The notes under the pieces: generated by a model
Told to the model about the DNA's origin: nothing
Database searches by the model: none
Seen by the model: the letters and a program-made list of their open reading frames with translations, nothing else
DNA from: Polytrichum commune
Lineage: Eukaryota > Streptophyta > Polytrichopsida > Polytrichales > Polytrichaceae
Length of the DNA stretch: 64,000 bases
Assembly: GCA_950295325.1 (NCBI GenBank)
Contig: OX485806.1
Location: 39,122,001 to 39,186,000, forward strand
Direction: 5' to 3'
Shown here: positions 10,690 through 22,279 of the stretch, in pieces
How positions within the stretch are numbered: the stretch's first letter is position 1
Layout of the letters: each line of letters starts with the position of its first letter
Program-made: the position numbers and the translations under genes

Positions 10690-11940
10690 CATGTTCAAAA
10701 TATGATAAATCATTATAGACTTAATTGTCATCATAATTGGGGGGAGTTGCATGATCATTTAATAAGCACAAGAAACCTCACTTTGATAGTGATGAAGATA
10801 TTCACATGAGCTCCAAAAAGTATGAGGAAAGTGGCTATGGCCTTGTAACAGTTTGAGTTTGTAAATCATCTTATGCTAATCATGTGTTTCATATCCTAGG
10901 AGAAGTGGACTCTTTGAAATAAGAGACCATGTAACCCTACTCTTCCCAAGTAACCATTTTTCAGTTGATGAATGAGTTCTTCCCTATATTAACCCCACCC
11001 AACTCATTCATTTACAATCAAATTATCTATAAACATCAAGCCAACATGGATACCTCCCATAGACACATGACCCATGCAATTTTGAGATGATTACTATGTG
11101 TTAAAAAATGTCAAAGTGGGGAAGTGGTCATGTTTTTGTTGCATTGGGAGCTTATGTGAGGGGGTTGACTCCAGTAAATACTTGCCACTCCAATGTAAAA
11201 TATTTTATGATGTCCGGGTAGAAAGAGCCTTTGTGCTTACATCAAGTGTTTATTTTAAATTTTGGACACTTTTCGATCTTTAAGGAATCCTTGCATATAT
11301 TATGTAGTTATAAATATGGGACAATCTACATACTCCAAATGCGCGTTGGCTAGCCTATTGTGGTTTGCACATTTTGGCATGAGAATTTGTGAAGGTGCTC
11401 AATTGATTTCCATCTCAATAAATCTTAGTTGTCATGTAGTGGATCACACAAGCATTTCACTCATTTTTCAGGTGGAACTGATTGGTGAAGGGTGTTTTTT
11501 GGGGGATAAAGCATGGCATTTTCTTGTGCATCACTTCCTTCAATTATTATAATCCAACATGGTTCCCAAGGGTTACTTCTGCCCATTTTTTCTCTTGAAA
11601 CAGCTCATCTCTCATGTTTCAAGAATCATCCTCCAAATACATCCCATTTTAGTCTCAAAACTTATCTACAAAAATTCCACAACCATAGTGAAATGCACTC
11701 AAAACAACCCTTTCATAGGTTTAGGAAGTTAGGGTTAAGACCCATTTACTAGAAGCGTGTTATTGAATTTATTTATTTTCTCTTTATGCAACCACTTCTC
11801 ATAGGGCAATGGGTCAACAATTAAAGAGATTGTGGGCTAGATAGATAGGAAATAGATGGAGGGAGGAACTCATCTCATACGCTTCCAAATTGTATGTGAT
11901 AATTTTCTATTGCCATGTGCCACATGTCAAGTTGGTTTGG
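10690..11940. other. Gene-free interval
   Basis: Short ORFs at 11098-11752 overlap in different frames and match nothing I know. No splice-linked coding structure and no repeat were seen. Confidence 0.5.
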
Positions 11941-11944
11941 AAAA

Positions 11945-12420
11945 CTCACTATTTAAAATCACATGTGTTATACATGCTTTTAATATTAATTGATATTAAA
12001 ATATTTTTCAATTTTGATTTGACACCATAATTAACATTAAAGACCACAACATTTAAACATAGTCTAAGTAATTTGAGATGAATTGTTGGTGGCAACAAAT
12101 CAATAGGGGGGAGGGGGGAGAGAGCTATCGCAAGCAAGCGTATCTCTCATTCATCCAACATAAAAGTTATGAAATAGCATGTGGTCTAAATTTATTATTT
12201 TTAATTGGTTTGACACCGTGATCAGCTTCAAAGCCCCGAATTAGTCTAGTCTGAGTCATTTGAGATGAATCATTCACAAACCTAAGTTATAAGGAGTCAA
12301 GTTCTTATATTGGATGGATAAGAGGCACACTCGTATGTGATAATTCCCTCTCTCACCGATAGGGGGTCAAGTTTTTAAATTTTGGAAGGATGAAAGATAT
12401 GCTCATATTGTGCAATAGTT
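11945..12420. repeat. Two diverged tandem units, with a third dispersed copy at about 54230-54430
   Basis: Units near 11990-12180 and 12195-12420 share TTGATTTGACACC/TTGGTTTGACACC, a run through AGTCATTTGAGATGAAT, and TATGTGATAATTCCCTCTC-like ends. The same series appears at 54230-54430 (AAGTCATTTGAGATGAATC, GATAATATCCTCTCTCC). The class is unknown. Confidence 0.6.
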
Positions 12421-12542
12421 CCCTTTGACCATGACACACACTCTCAATTCCATGATCATGGACCTTGAACACTAGCAACTTCACATGAATCTTCTCTGAA
12501 TCTTCTAGACCAAATCTCACTATAAAGATGGACCATGTCCAT

Positions 12543-12698
12543 CATAACATTACTCAATGTGCAGTTCTCATTTCTTGGGCCTTTAGAATGTAGCAATGGG
12601 ATTCCAAAAAAGTTGCACAAGGAGACACAACTTTAGACTAAACTCCCAACATTCCACTTGTTATATCACGAGGGATCCCGTCACTAAGTAATGTTATG
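12543..12698. mobile_element. MITE family F2 copy (CATAACATTACT ends)
   Basis: The left end CATAACATTACTCAATGTG is mirrored by the right end AAGTAATGTTATG. Another copy of the same family lies at 15238-15381, and a relative is nested at 39902-40061. About 155 bp, no coding capacity. Confidence 0.7.
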
Positions 12699-13098
12699 AT
12701 ACATAATATTACTCCGTTGTGATCATCAATCATGTGGGCCCAAGAAATCTAAATTTTCCCCTTTCTTGAATAATGTGGTGTAATGCTTAAGAATTTTACA
12801 ACTTTCAGGTTCGAATATGAAAAGATAGTTGTGAGTTTAGCCTAGACATGACGTTATTCATATCATGAAGAATATTCCATGGAATATTGTCAGTCCCGCA
12901 CAACATTGTTATGGATGACAATCACCAAGAAATTAGGAGTCATCTCATGGTCCAAAAAAGTTCAGATTTAATGATATATCATCCTACAATCGCTAGGATG
13001 TCATCACATGTGGGAACTTAGGGATGTAATTAAAAGTAAAATATACGGGCATAGTTGAGTAATGTTATGTGAGAATGCCATCTTGCATGTTATAGTAA

Positions 13099-13622
13099 GG
13101 GCCTGTTTAGACTTGGGGCCAAGGCCATTGGGAACGAAGGCCAATATGTCCCATGTGGCATGCAAATGGGCCCCCAAGCCCATTAATAAGAAAGTAACCT
13201 AACTCCATTCATTGCTTTCATGTGTAAACCTATTTAAGTGGGGTTGGGGCCATTTGGAGGCTGCAATTATGAGAGGCTTATCCACGTACCAACGTACATG
13301 AACTATTCTATGGATAATCATTAAAGTATAATAAATTTAGAAATTCTCCCCTCCTATTCAATGCTCAAAGAATAAACTACTACAAGCAAATAAAAGCTCT
13401 GACAATGGCCTCAACTAGAGGGAAAGAGTCCACAAGGTTGGGAGCTCTCTTTTCCAAGGCTTGAGGCCATTGTCATGATGAATAAAATAATTTATTTGTT
13501 AATTGGCCCCAACTCATGGTGTAAACTTGAAGAGGCGAGTCCCAACCTCTCTATCAATGAGAGGAGTGGATTTCTTGCACCCAACCCATTTTTGAGCCCT
13601 GACTCCAAGTCTAAACCTGCCT
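13099..13622. mobile_element. PIF/Harbinger-type (Tourist-like) MITE, 524 bp
   Basis: The ends GGGCCTGTTTAGACTTGG and, reversed, AGGCAGGTTTAGACTTGG match at 15 of 18 positions. A TAA flanks both sides (13096-13098 and 13623-13625). A 3-bp TWA target duplication with G-rich ends is the PIF/Harbinger signature. No transposase is present. Confidence 0.8.
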
Positions 13623-13672
13623 TAACTCCACGCATCTCTAGATAGGTCACTAGTTTCATTGGAAGTGTGATA

Positions 13673-14863
13673 CAGTCTAACCTTGATAATGTCACCCTTG
13701 TTAATGGGACACCTTGATACTGTCACCTAAAAGTTTGAAACCGATTTTCTTAGTGTAAAACTCCCTCGTTATTATCCCTATCACCCTTGTTAATGTCACT
13801 ATTTTTTTCCAAAATCCGTAGTGTAAATGTGATAATATCAAATATGGATGGATTGTATGTGATGGTTGGATGGACATATTGTAGTAGCCAAAAGGGTCAT
13901 GAGCCACCCCTGTGATAAATGCAATGTTATTCAAAGGGTCATGAGCCGCCTCTGTGCACCAACCCTGAACGGTGCTGTCTATACACGGCACTCAAAGGTG
14001 TTGTCTTTGACGGCGCTGCCAAGACTTCTTGGCCTCTATGCACCCCACCTTCCGTCACATGTGTTCACCTATGTGTCTTTGAGGGTTTCAGCTTGTGTGA
14101 AGTAATTTAGGATGTTAAGTTCTACGGTTTAGCTGAGCTGGTACAGAGTAGTGTCGACTTAAGCTAAATTAGTTCAATTGGTTTGCAATGTAGAAATCTC
14201 AAGATATGTGGCATGGTCTTCACTGTTTCTATAGTCAATAGTCGCATAGGAGAATCTAGTAAGATCATAAGTGTTAGCCGCTCATCCTAAGTGGGCATTC
14301 AATTAGGAACAATCTTCTAGATTAGTTAGTCAAGCTCATAAGTAGAAACAATCTTCTAGGTAGGTTAGTCAAGCTCATAAGTAGAAACAGTCTTCTAGGT
14401 AGGTTAGTCAAGCTCATAAGTAGAAACAGTCTCCTAGGTAGGTTAGTCAAGCTCATGGTCGAGCTCACTTGTATATAATGAACCATTGTTCATTTGGAAT
14501 TTAAATGCACACTTTCTATCATAGGCTTGTGTTTCTTCATGCAGTGCAGGTGTTCTTCGTTGTGTTGTTGTTGCTACATTGGAAGCTAGTGATTGGCTGA
14601 TCTCAATGACACATTGTGATGTGCTCATGTTGTTATTCACAATTTTGAATTATATTTTACATTCAAAAACATTGAAGTCTTGTGTTTGTTTTTTTTTTTT
14701 TTTTTTTTACATTGTAATTTCATTTTGATTTTCTACCTTTTTTTTTTGATAATATCACATTATGCACAAATCTTCAAAATGTGACATTATCAAATATGTC
14801 ACACCTTGTTTATATCACACTTTATGGTGAAACGGATGGTGTGATATTATCAAGGTTAGACTG
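13673..14863. mobile_element. Tigger/pogo-like (Tc1-mariner superfamily) non-autonomous element, copy 1
   Basis: Begins CAGTCTAACCTTGATAATG and ends with the inverse (ATTATCAAGGTTAGACTG), flanked by TA on both sides (13671-13672, 14864-14865). About 200 bp at the left end and 270 bp at the right end match the element at 31130-32447 in opposite orientation. The middle differs: it contains no transposase remnant and includes a 39-bp tandem repeat. The terminal sequence resembles those of pogo-like plant elements such as Emigrant/Lemi1. Confidence 0.85.
14305..14457. repeat. 39-bp tandem repeat, about four units
   Basis: The word AAGCTCAT recurs at 14332, 14371, 14410 and 14449, an exact 39-bp period. 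Each unit carries AGTAGAAACA and TTCTAGGTAGGTTAGTC with few differences. It lies inside the Tigger-like element copy 1. Confidence 0.9.
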
Positions 14864-14901
14864 TAGTGGCTTCAGTGCAAAGGCAACAGTCTTAGGAATG
14901 C

Positions 14902-15434
14902 CACACTAAATATTGTATTTAGTGTCATATGGTATTTAATGTCACTGTGGTAACTATTCTAAAGACACTTCTTATGATTAAGTCTATAAAATTTGTCATA
15001 GATGATTGAAATTCATGCCAATGATCAAAACAAAGTTTGGTATATTCTACAACCTGACATTTTTGTAGTGAAATATTAAGATGGATGATTGTAATTTTGA
15101 TGAAAAATCCACTTAGTAAGTGATAGTCATTGCAACATTGTTTATCTATAAGACCCAAAAACACTCACAAGGAGCGAAATATAATGTTAGGTTTACATTT
15201 AATGTTGGTGGCATTACATAGATGGTCTACAATTAGTCATAACATTACTCTTAATGTGCGTTCAGTGCGCGTGGAATATAACACTCGGATGCTTGGAAAA
15301 TTGTGCAAGGAGACTCAAAATTTAGCCGAGCTCCCACCATTTGTCATATTCCGAGGGACCACATCGTTGACTAATGTTATGGTATTGAGGAGGACAAATA
15401 GAATTTGTGACACTAAATACATTAGTTAGTGTAG
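14902..15434. mobile_element. MITE family F3 copy interrupted by an F2 MITE
   Basis: The ends read CACACTAAATATTGTATTTAG and, inverted, the TACACTAACTAATGTATTTAG type, as in the cleaner family copy at 16661-16890. The interior is split by the F2 element at 15238-15381. Confidence 0.65.
15238..15381. mobile_element. MITE family F2, nested copy
   Basis: The ends CATAACATTACTCTTAATG and CTAATGTTATG are inverted repeats matching the copy at 12543-12698; inner words GTGCAAGGAGAC and GAGGGA(C/T)C are also shared. Confidence 0.7.
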
Positions 15435-15570
15435 TCTCACTGGTCTCTACTCCATGCCACAAGGCTCAATGTTGGCTAGCTCCCTAGCACCCTTGAAGAT
15501 TTGGGAAATTATGACACCGGAGTTTCCTCCCTATGACTTAGATATATCATGCATTTTTAGTACCTTGTGT

Positions 15571-15795
15571 CCAATGTCCCGGGAGAATTTTGGGCATAAT
15601 TGGTTGAGATTCTAGTGTTTCCAAGTCCAACCGGTTACATGTTGACATCTTTTGGATTCTCTTTATTACATTAAAGTATATTCTTTAAATTCCTCTAAAA
15701 TGATCATAAATTTTCCTGAAGCCTTGAACTTCAACCGGTTATTTTTCAAACTCAACGGTTGAATGGAAATTGAACGGCATGCAACCGCTGCCCCC
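15571..15795 (-). mobile_element. MITE family F1, reverse-oriented diverged copy
   Basis: Read on the minus strand it matches 1754-1979: CTAGTGTTTCCAAGTCCAACC, CCTCTAAAATGATCA, CTTGAACTTCAACCGG and the start CCGGGAGAATTTTGGG are all present in family order. The ends are degraded and no target duplication is recognisable. Confidence 0.7.
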
Positions 15796-15799
15796 AAAA

Positions 15800-16650
15800 G
15801 CCATGCCTAGAGTTCTAGTTGTTGTCGGAGTTGCTCTTACATGTTTCCTTGTATTGCAAGGTTGAACAATGCCTAGTTGTCTCCACATATATTGTTACAT
15901 AAACCTAACCGTATACTATTTGAGGCACTTTGTAATAGAAACACATCGTATACATATTGTATGACATATCAATCATGATGCACAAAATGATCATTGCAAA
16001 CATGGCTTTAGGTTGGATAAGAGAGGTCATACAAAAATTTATGGAATTTTTTTTTGTGATCTTGTGGACATGGATACCATACCATGAAAATGCTCAAAAT
16101 ATGTAGCGAAATTGGTTGAAGCCTCGAGTAAAATTGGTTGTCTATGTATGTAGTGAACTTGGTTGATGATTTTAGTGATTCTCATTGAAACTAAGGATTT
16201 TGACTTTACACATGGACCAATCTCCTTGATTTGATGTTAATCCACATACATGACATGGACTAGACTAATGAGAGGAAACTTGCCGTTCCCATGGCTTGTT
16301 ATCCGCCTACTCAATTTATTTATTGGACATAATTGATCAACTCATGAACATAATAGGAGAGTGATGGATGACATCACGTATCCATGATGACAAATTATGA
16401 AGAATTATGTTATGATCAGTTAGATCAAGCTTTCCATACTTTCTTTGAGGAAAAGTGGCTATTGTGAGTGATTGTCATCATGTACTTTAAGATTTGAAAC
16501 TTTAAAAGAAAAAAAAGACACACACACATATCAAAGTTATCGAAGAATGTTTTATTTACCATTCTGTAACTTACGGTTTTATGAAGAAATTGTTTGAAAA
16601 TTTTATTATATAGTAAACTTCCAAACTATTTAACATATCAAATACGATAT
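15800..16650. other. Gene-free interval
   Basis: AT-rich sequence with no convincing ORF. A (CA)5 run lies near 16520. Confidence 0.5.
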
Positions 16651-16660
16651 ATAGCTCCAA

Positions 16661-16890
16661 GTACTACACTAAATAAGATATTTAGTGTCACTTACCATTT
16701 GAAATTACCCAATGCTAAATCTATTTATTGTATATCTCATATTTTTACCAACAAATGTGAAATTGGAAGTTTGGACATTATAGAACATTAACAACTTTAC
16801 TTGGTAAGAAATTCCATCAACAGTAAAAATATATTGCACTGTGTAAATCCAAATAGTAAGTGATACTAAATATGATATTTAGTGTAGTAC
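16661..16890. mobile_element. MITE family F3 with long inverted ends
   Basis: The first 35 bp (beginning GTACTACACTAAATAAGAT) recur inverted at the right end (ATCATATTTAG type, finishing AGTGTAGTAC), with only a few mismatches. 230 bp, no coding capacity. Related ends occur at 14902, 40750, 42082 and 55044. Confidence 0.8.
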
Positions 16891-16899
16891 TGTATGGCA

Positions 16900-19143
16900 G
16901 AACGTTCTGCTCCATAATTACTGATGGCGGAATAGAGTTTCCACCTCGGATTCAAGAGGAGTTATTCAATGCTGGAATGACACGTGGCAAAACGCAGTGA
17001 TCTCCCTTCACGGTACACATCGACAAGAGGCGGTATCACTGCAGAGACTTCCACGTGCCCATTCTTTGCTTGCCACTCTCAAATCGTTCTTCCGATTTCT
17101 GGCGATCCTCCTCCAGCACACCTCCCATAGGCAATCCCCACGTCAAGAGTCTTTCATCCATTAGTCTGCGCGTCCGATTTGGCGCAGAATCGAGGTAGGG
17201 AGACCCTGAGGAGGAAGCTGGCATCTTCAACTCAAGCAACGACCATGTGTTGGCAGAGGCGGATTATACTGTAGTTATCTTCTGATTGCTGAGTGCGAGA
17301 AGATTCTAAGAGAGATTCTAGATTTCTCCCTTGTACTTTGGTAGAGGTAGAGGAACCTGGATTGTGGACTAACTTGAACTTGGTGTCACAGGGTAACTGC
17401 ATGTACAGGAAGAATTGCTGTTCAAGGGTTTAGGGTTTGGGTTTAGGATTCTTGGTTGAAGGCTGCACTAGGTTTTTGTACAGGCAAATTTTCGAACAAT
17501 TGCAATGTTTGGTTTGACCATTTTCTTTAAGTCAATATAAGCAAGTTCAGGTCTTGGAGACCTGGGAGAATTCCCAGTTAGGCTGAACCATTCGTGAGGA
17601 AGACGCGCAAGTATAATAGAGAGATTTTTTTCTGGCAAGGTACAACCGGTGACTAGATTTTGTTCCTGAAAATTGAGTTCAGTCTTTGCTAAACCTGTCA
17701 ATAGAGTACTGTTGTCTGCTTGTTTAATTTGTTGTTTTCAGAAGATTAGAGAAGAAGGTTACAGATTCAGAGTTGAAGGATTGATTACTGGGTATCATAG
17801 CATCTATCGGAAAGCCCGCGGCTTTCCTCCGATCTCTGAAGGAACTGCTATTACCCGGGACTTCTTCAAGTAAGGTCTTCCTCACCTATCCACAAAAGTC
17901 TTAAAGTTTAAATTATAAGCTTCTTCTACGAAAGTTCAGTATGGATGTGGTCACATTTCAATCCGAATGTAAGTGTAATGTATTCATTCAAATTTTTACT
18001 TCTCCCCTGCCTTCCTTTACTAGTTACGAATTTGATGAGAAATTTGGGTGATTGTCGTCGTCTGTTCTTAGTTGTTTACACCAAAGATAGGATACTGAGC
18101 TCTAGGGTTTGAAACTGTAAGTGATGCACTTGTAGTTGGGTTACTCTTCTTAGAGTGGACATTCCATCAATCACTGTAATTTTCTCTCTCTTAATGATCG
18201 GTTTTTCTGGAGCAAAGTTGCATACTCTCCCACCCACAGAGCCCAAATGTTTATTGCTCATTGATTATTGAGTGCTCAAAAACCTCGAAAGCCGGTTATT
18301 GAGAGAATCATTTTACAGTGACCATAAGAATTCCTCTTAGAGAAGCCATCAGCTTTGCACTTTCTAACCTAAAATAGAGAGGTTGTTCCCTCATTTCATC
18401 TTTACAATGAGAAAGGGCAGCCATGGCAGTTCTCCTGTAACATAATAAATTTGTTTTAGCAGTTGCGAGTGCCACTCAAGCAGCCCATGATACGGATGAT
18501 CTCTGTCTCTCTGCCTCTAGAGCCAAAATTTTCCATCGACCAGCTCTTAATCTTCTCAGAACTTTGAAGATTCGGGTGCTTGGTGCGATTTCCTTTGGCC
18601 ATCAGTGCATTTGTTTCAGTCACTAAGAAATGAGTAGCTAGCTAAGCTTGGGATCATTTTATGCAGTCGTCTCACTATTATGCTTACACTTGTGAACCTG
18701 AAGAAAGTGCTTTTGTGCAAATTTAGGGCCGAGGGTTAGAGTTCAAGGTCCTCGGGTACTATTGTGTTGTTGCTAGTGTGTTAGGTCTGGTTTCAAGGAG
18801 CTTTCTTTTGGCATTTTTCTTGGATCTTCTTCAACTTGTGCACAGAAGTATGAATTTCGTTGACATGAAGCATCCGACATTTACAAAGTGGACGCTTGGC
18901 TTTGAACTATGCGTGATTGAAAGTGCGTTTTTTCTCAAGCAGTGCTGATGGACTTGTTACCCATCAGCAAGGATTTCATGGTGGAAATTGCATTCGTTGC
19001 AGCAGGAATCGAACGCCTCACCAAACCTGCAGGTCGATCAGATTATCCATATCTGAAATTTTGGCCGAGTTTGCTGTATACTGAAATCGGAGGTAATGAC
19101 AATTCAGTAGAAGCATACATTTGCAGTCCTACAAGTGGATTAC
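16900..19143. promoter_or_regulatory. Upstream region of the HET gene, probable promoter and leader
   Basis: GC content rises from about 16930 to 17260. A telomere-like word series, GGGTTTAGGGTTTGGGTTTAG, occupies about 17426-17448; such telo-box sequences are common in plant promoters and leaders. A good donor (TCAAGTAAGG near 17870) and acceptors before the ATG (TTTGCAG near 19125) make a spliced 5' leader possible. The ORFs at 17673-17873 and 18942-19151 resemble no known protein. Confidence 0.4.
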
Positions 19144-21291
19144 ATGGCTGAATCACTTGCCGCTCCAGGTCTGAATCTCATGTGCGCAAAATGTCGCAAG
19201 ATAGACTTTCATGGGGCTTTCTTTGAAAGGCGAACACAACCAGTCGACATGTCACGACTCGCCATCCACAATGTCTTCTGTGACATTGCTCACATTCTCA
19301 ACACCTATCAAGAATGTCGCTGTTGCTCCTTGCTACTCTCTGGCATTCGGCGCTTCTACCCGGATTTGCTAGCTGAAAAGAACACCAAAGTTGCCTGGCA
19401 CCCTGAAGGTACTCGAGCAATGGTGGAACTTCAGAATGGTGAGGTGGAGTATAGGAGTGTAGTCTACATCTTTGTAGGAATGGATTTCGGCAGAGATTTG
19501 GCCATCAACTTACTTTCACCGCAGCAGAGCGAGGAGAGGATTGAGACCTCCAATGCATTGAGAGCACGCCGTGTTATCCCGCATCAGGCTGAGCTCCCTC
19601 TCATCCGCGACTGGTTAAGCACATGTGAGCAGGGGCACAAAGATTGTCACCATATATGGCAACGAACATCCGTTGATGAGCTTCACCTGCGAGTGATTGA
19701 TGTCCACGAACAGTGTATTGTTGTGGCGCCCAAGAATTGCAAGTATGTTGCTCTAAGCTACATGTGGGGTGATGGTGATCTTGTGGTGAAGACGCTGAAA
19801 TCGAATTTCGAGACCTTCATGCTTCCCCAGGGTTTAAACAAAGGGCCGAAACCCTTGCCTCGAACAATCTCCGATGCAGTGGACCTTGTTAGGGCGATTG
19901 GACAGAAATATCTCTGGGTCGACGCCCTCTGCATCATTCAGGACGACGAAGACGACCAAAAACACCAGATCCGCAACATGGACCTTGTATACGGCCTCGC
20001 ATCCTTCACAATCGTGGCGGCCGATGGAGCAGATGCGGGCCTTGTAGGCGTGAAGTCGGGAACACGGAAAATTGTTCAGGACATCGAGGAAGTGGAACCA
20101 AATCTTACCCTTGTGGTCTCCCTCAGCGGGTTTGGCCCCCAGCAACGAGCTCGCTCAAAGTGGAACACAAGGGCATGGACGTTTCAAGAAGCGCTGCTGT
20201 CGCGGCGCATGGTCATATTTTTTAACGGCGAGATGACGTGGGAGTGTCGTGAAGCAGTCTGGACGGAAGATCTGCACGTCTCGCCCGGTGCTGCAATTGG
20301 CAGCTTTGCTGCGCCGCACTACAGCAATTCCATGACACCCCTGCTCGAGGGACGCTTGGCGGCAATCAGGGCAGATCCCTCAGCGAATGCAAGCATATCT
20401 ACATCAATGAACTTTGACAACCTAACTGTATACGAGAATGCGGTGCGTGAGTACACAGCCCGTGAGATGAAATACCAGTCGGACATGCTCAATGCGTTTG
20501 CAGGCTTGGCTAAAACTCTTGAGACGGCGTTGGCATCCAGTTTCTTGCAGGGCTTGCCACAAAACTGCCTCGACTCAGCCTTACTCTGGACACCAGAGCA
20601 GATACTTGAGCGCCGCTTGGGGTTTGCAAGCTGGTCGTGGGCTGGGTGGGTTGGAAAATCACGTTACATCAGCATGAACCAGAATGTCATCAAGCCTACG
20701 GTGCGATATTATGTGGTTGATAAAGACGCGGGGGCTAAAGCTACCCTCCTGCAGCAGAAATGGGAAGAAGGAAACTACGAACCTTCACTTCGCCCCTGGA
20801 GAGTGGTGAAACCGGCAAGCTCGCTCACCACGTCGGCACCTAGCACACCTCATTTTTCATGGCCGACGTCACGCACCTACGAGCTTCTTTGCATTTTTGC
20901 ACTTGCTGCGTCTTTCGAGCACTTTAACCTCAAAATGCGCGACTCATCCCTTCTGCATTCTCTGGAGCTTCACAATCACCCGGGCCACGAGATCGGCCAG
21001 ATGGGCCTCGACGCCGGAGCCCTGCATCCCAATGCAACATACTTGTTGATCGTGCTGTCGGAGTGCTCCGAACCCGTGCAGAAAGAAGAAATCTGGTTGG
21101 AGCTTCCCTCACAAATCATCCCGTCCGCTCGACGCAGTGCGGGTGATGAGAGCGAGCTGCGATTCTTCAACGTGATGTTGATCGGGTGGAGTACAGATTG
21201 TGCAGTTGCCGAGCGCTTGGGGCTGGGGTGGGTGCAGAAGGCGGAATTCTTGAAGGCGGATCCCAATTGGAGTTCAGTGGTTCTGCAGTAG
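19144..21291 (+). CDS. HET-domain protein (heterokaryon-incompatibility type)
   Basis: A single 715-residue ORF. Counting from an in-frame GTG at 19135, the HET domain spans about 200-355, with its three conserved blocks: YVALSYMWGD (204-213), LPRTISDAV followed by WVDALCIIQDD (from 241 and 261), and RAWTFQEALLSRR (from 346). The N-terminal part has a CAKC pair and a cysteine cluster ECRCC, a layout common upstream of HET domains. The first ATG is 19144. In filamentous fungi HET proteins trigger cell death after non-self recognition; plant members are rare and their role is unknown. No intron, GC-richer than its flanks, and no inner stop, so it looks functional. The last codons form the start of a downstream tandem array. 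The fungal-type family suggests ancient horizontal transfer. Confidence 0.93.
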   Translation: MAESLAAPGLNLMCAKCRKIDFHGAFFERRTQPVDMSRLAIHNVFCDIAHILNTYQECRCCSLLLSGIRRFYPDLLAEKNTKVAWHPEGTRAMVELQNGEVEYRSVVYIFVGMDFGRDLAINLLSPQQSEERIETSNALRARRVIPHQAELPLIRDWLSTCEQGHKDCHHIWQRTSVDELHLRVIDVHEQCIVVAPKNCKYVALSYMWGDGDLVVKTLKSNFETFMLPQGLNKGPKPLPRTISDAVDLVRAIGQKYLWVDALCIIQDDEDDQKHQIRNMDLVYGLASFTIVAADGADAGLVGVKSGTRKIVQDIEEVEPNLTLVVSLSGFGPQQRARSKWNTRAWTFQEALLSRRMVIFFNGEMTWECREAVWTEDLHVSPGAAIGSFAAPHYSNSMTPLLEGRLAAIRADPSANASISTSMNFDNLTVYENAVREYTAREMKYQSDMLNAFAGLAKTLETALASSFLQGLPQNCLDSALLWTPEQILERRLGFASWSWAGWVGKSRYISMNQNVIKPTVRYYVVDKDAGAKATLLQQKWEEGNYEPSLRPWRVVKPASSLTTSAPSTPHFSWPTSRTYELLCIFALAASFEHFNLKMRDSSLLHSLELHNHPGHEIGQMGLDAGALHPNATYLLIVLSECSEPVQKEEIWLELPSQIIPSARRSAGDESELRFFNVMLIGWSTDCAVAERLGLGWVQKAEFLKADPNWSSVVLQ

Positions 21292-22275
21292 CAGAATTAG
21301 GGTTTCAGTGGATTTTTTGGACTTTTCCTCCAGTACCAGGTCAAGTCACCCTTTCTCAATCTGGAGCTTGAGAGCGTAAAGACCACTCACCGTCTACCTG
21401 CATTCACTATCTACTTCCCCTCTACTTATGGGAAAGGCTGAATTCCTGAAGGCGAAACCAAAGTGGGCATTAATGATTTTGCACTAGTGGAGTTGGAATT
21501 TCAGTGGAACCATTGGGACATTTCCTCGGGCATCAGATCAAGTCATCCTTTCTCAAAATGGACCTGACAAAGTAAAGAACACTCACAACCTCCTTACCTA
21601 CATTCGCAATCTACTTACATCCCCTCTACGTATGGGAAACGCTGAATTCTTGAAGGTGAAACCAAAGTGGGCTTCAATGTTTCTGCACTAGTGGATTTTA
21701 GCGGATCCACTGGCATCAAATTGAGTCACCCTTCCGCAACATGGACCATGACATAGTAAACAACACTCACAACCTCCTTACCTATATTCACAATCTACTT
21801 ACTTTACCTCAACTTATGGGAAAGGTTGAATTCCTGAAGGCTAAACTAAAGTGGGCTTCAATGATTCTGCACTAGTGGATTTCAGTGGATTTACTGGCAT
21901 CAAATCGAGTCGCCCTTTCTCAACATGGACCGTGACATAGTAAACAACACTCACAACCTCCTTATCTACATTCACAATCTGCATACTTCACCTCTACTTA
22001 TGGGAAAGGCTGAATTCCTGAAGGCAAAACCAAAATGGGCATTAATGATTTTACACTATTGGAGTTGGGGATGCAGTGGATTCATTGGGACATTTCCTCC
22101 GACATCAGACCAAGTCACCCTTTCTCAACATGGACCTTGACAAAGTAAAGAACAAGCACAACCTCCTTACCTATATTCACAATCTACTCACTTGACCTCT
22201 ACTTATGGGAAAGGATGAACTCTTGAAGGCAAATTCAAAGTGGAGTTTGGTGGTTCTGCAGTAGTGGAATTAGGG
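21235..22275 (+). repeat. Tandem array, about six units of 184-205 bp, starting inside the HET 3' end
   Basis: The unit landmark GAATTCYTGAAGG occurs at 21244, 21440, 21644, 21828 and 22012, with a variant at 22217. Each unit also carries CACTCACAACCTCCTTACCT-like and AAGTCACCCTTTCTCAA-like words. The first unit encodes the HET C-terminus (KAEFLKADPNW); later ones still encode KAEFLKAKPKW-like peptides but are not joined to the gene. Related fragments lie at 28070-28190 and perhaps 31010-31075. Confidence 0.88.
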
Positions 22276-22279
22276 TGAG

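Noticed and set aside
14305-14457. CRISPR-like array
   Set aside because: The 39-bp units are contiguous tandem copies without unique spacers, and the DNA is a plant nuclear genome.
19135-19143. HET start at 19135
   Set aside because: The codon at 19135 is GTG; the first in-frame ATG is 19144, so the CDS is called from there.
19834-21266. Minus-strand ORFs under the HET gene
   Set aside because: They shadow the HET coding frame and show no independent motifs.
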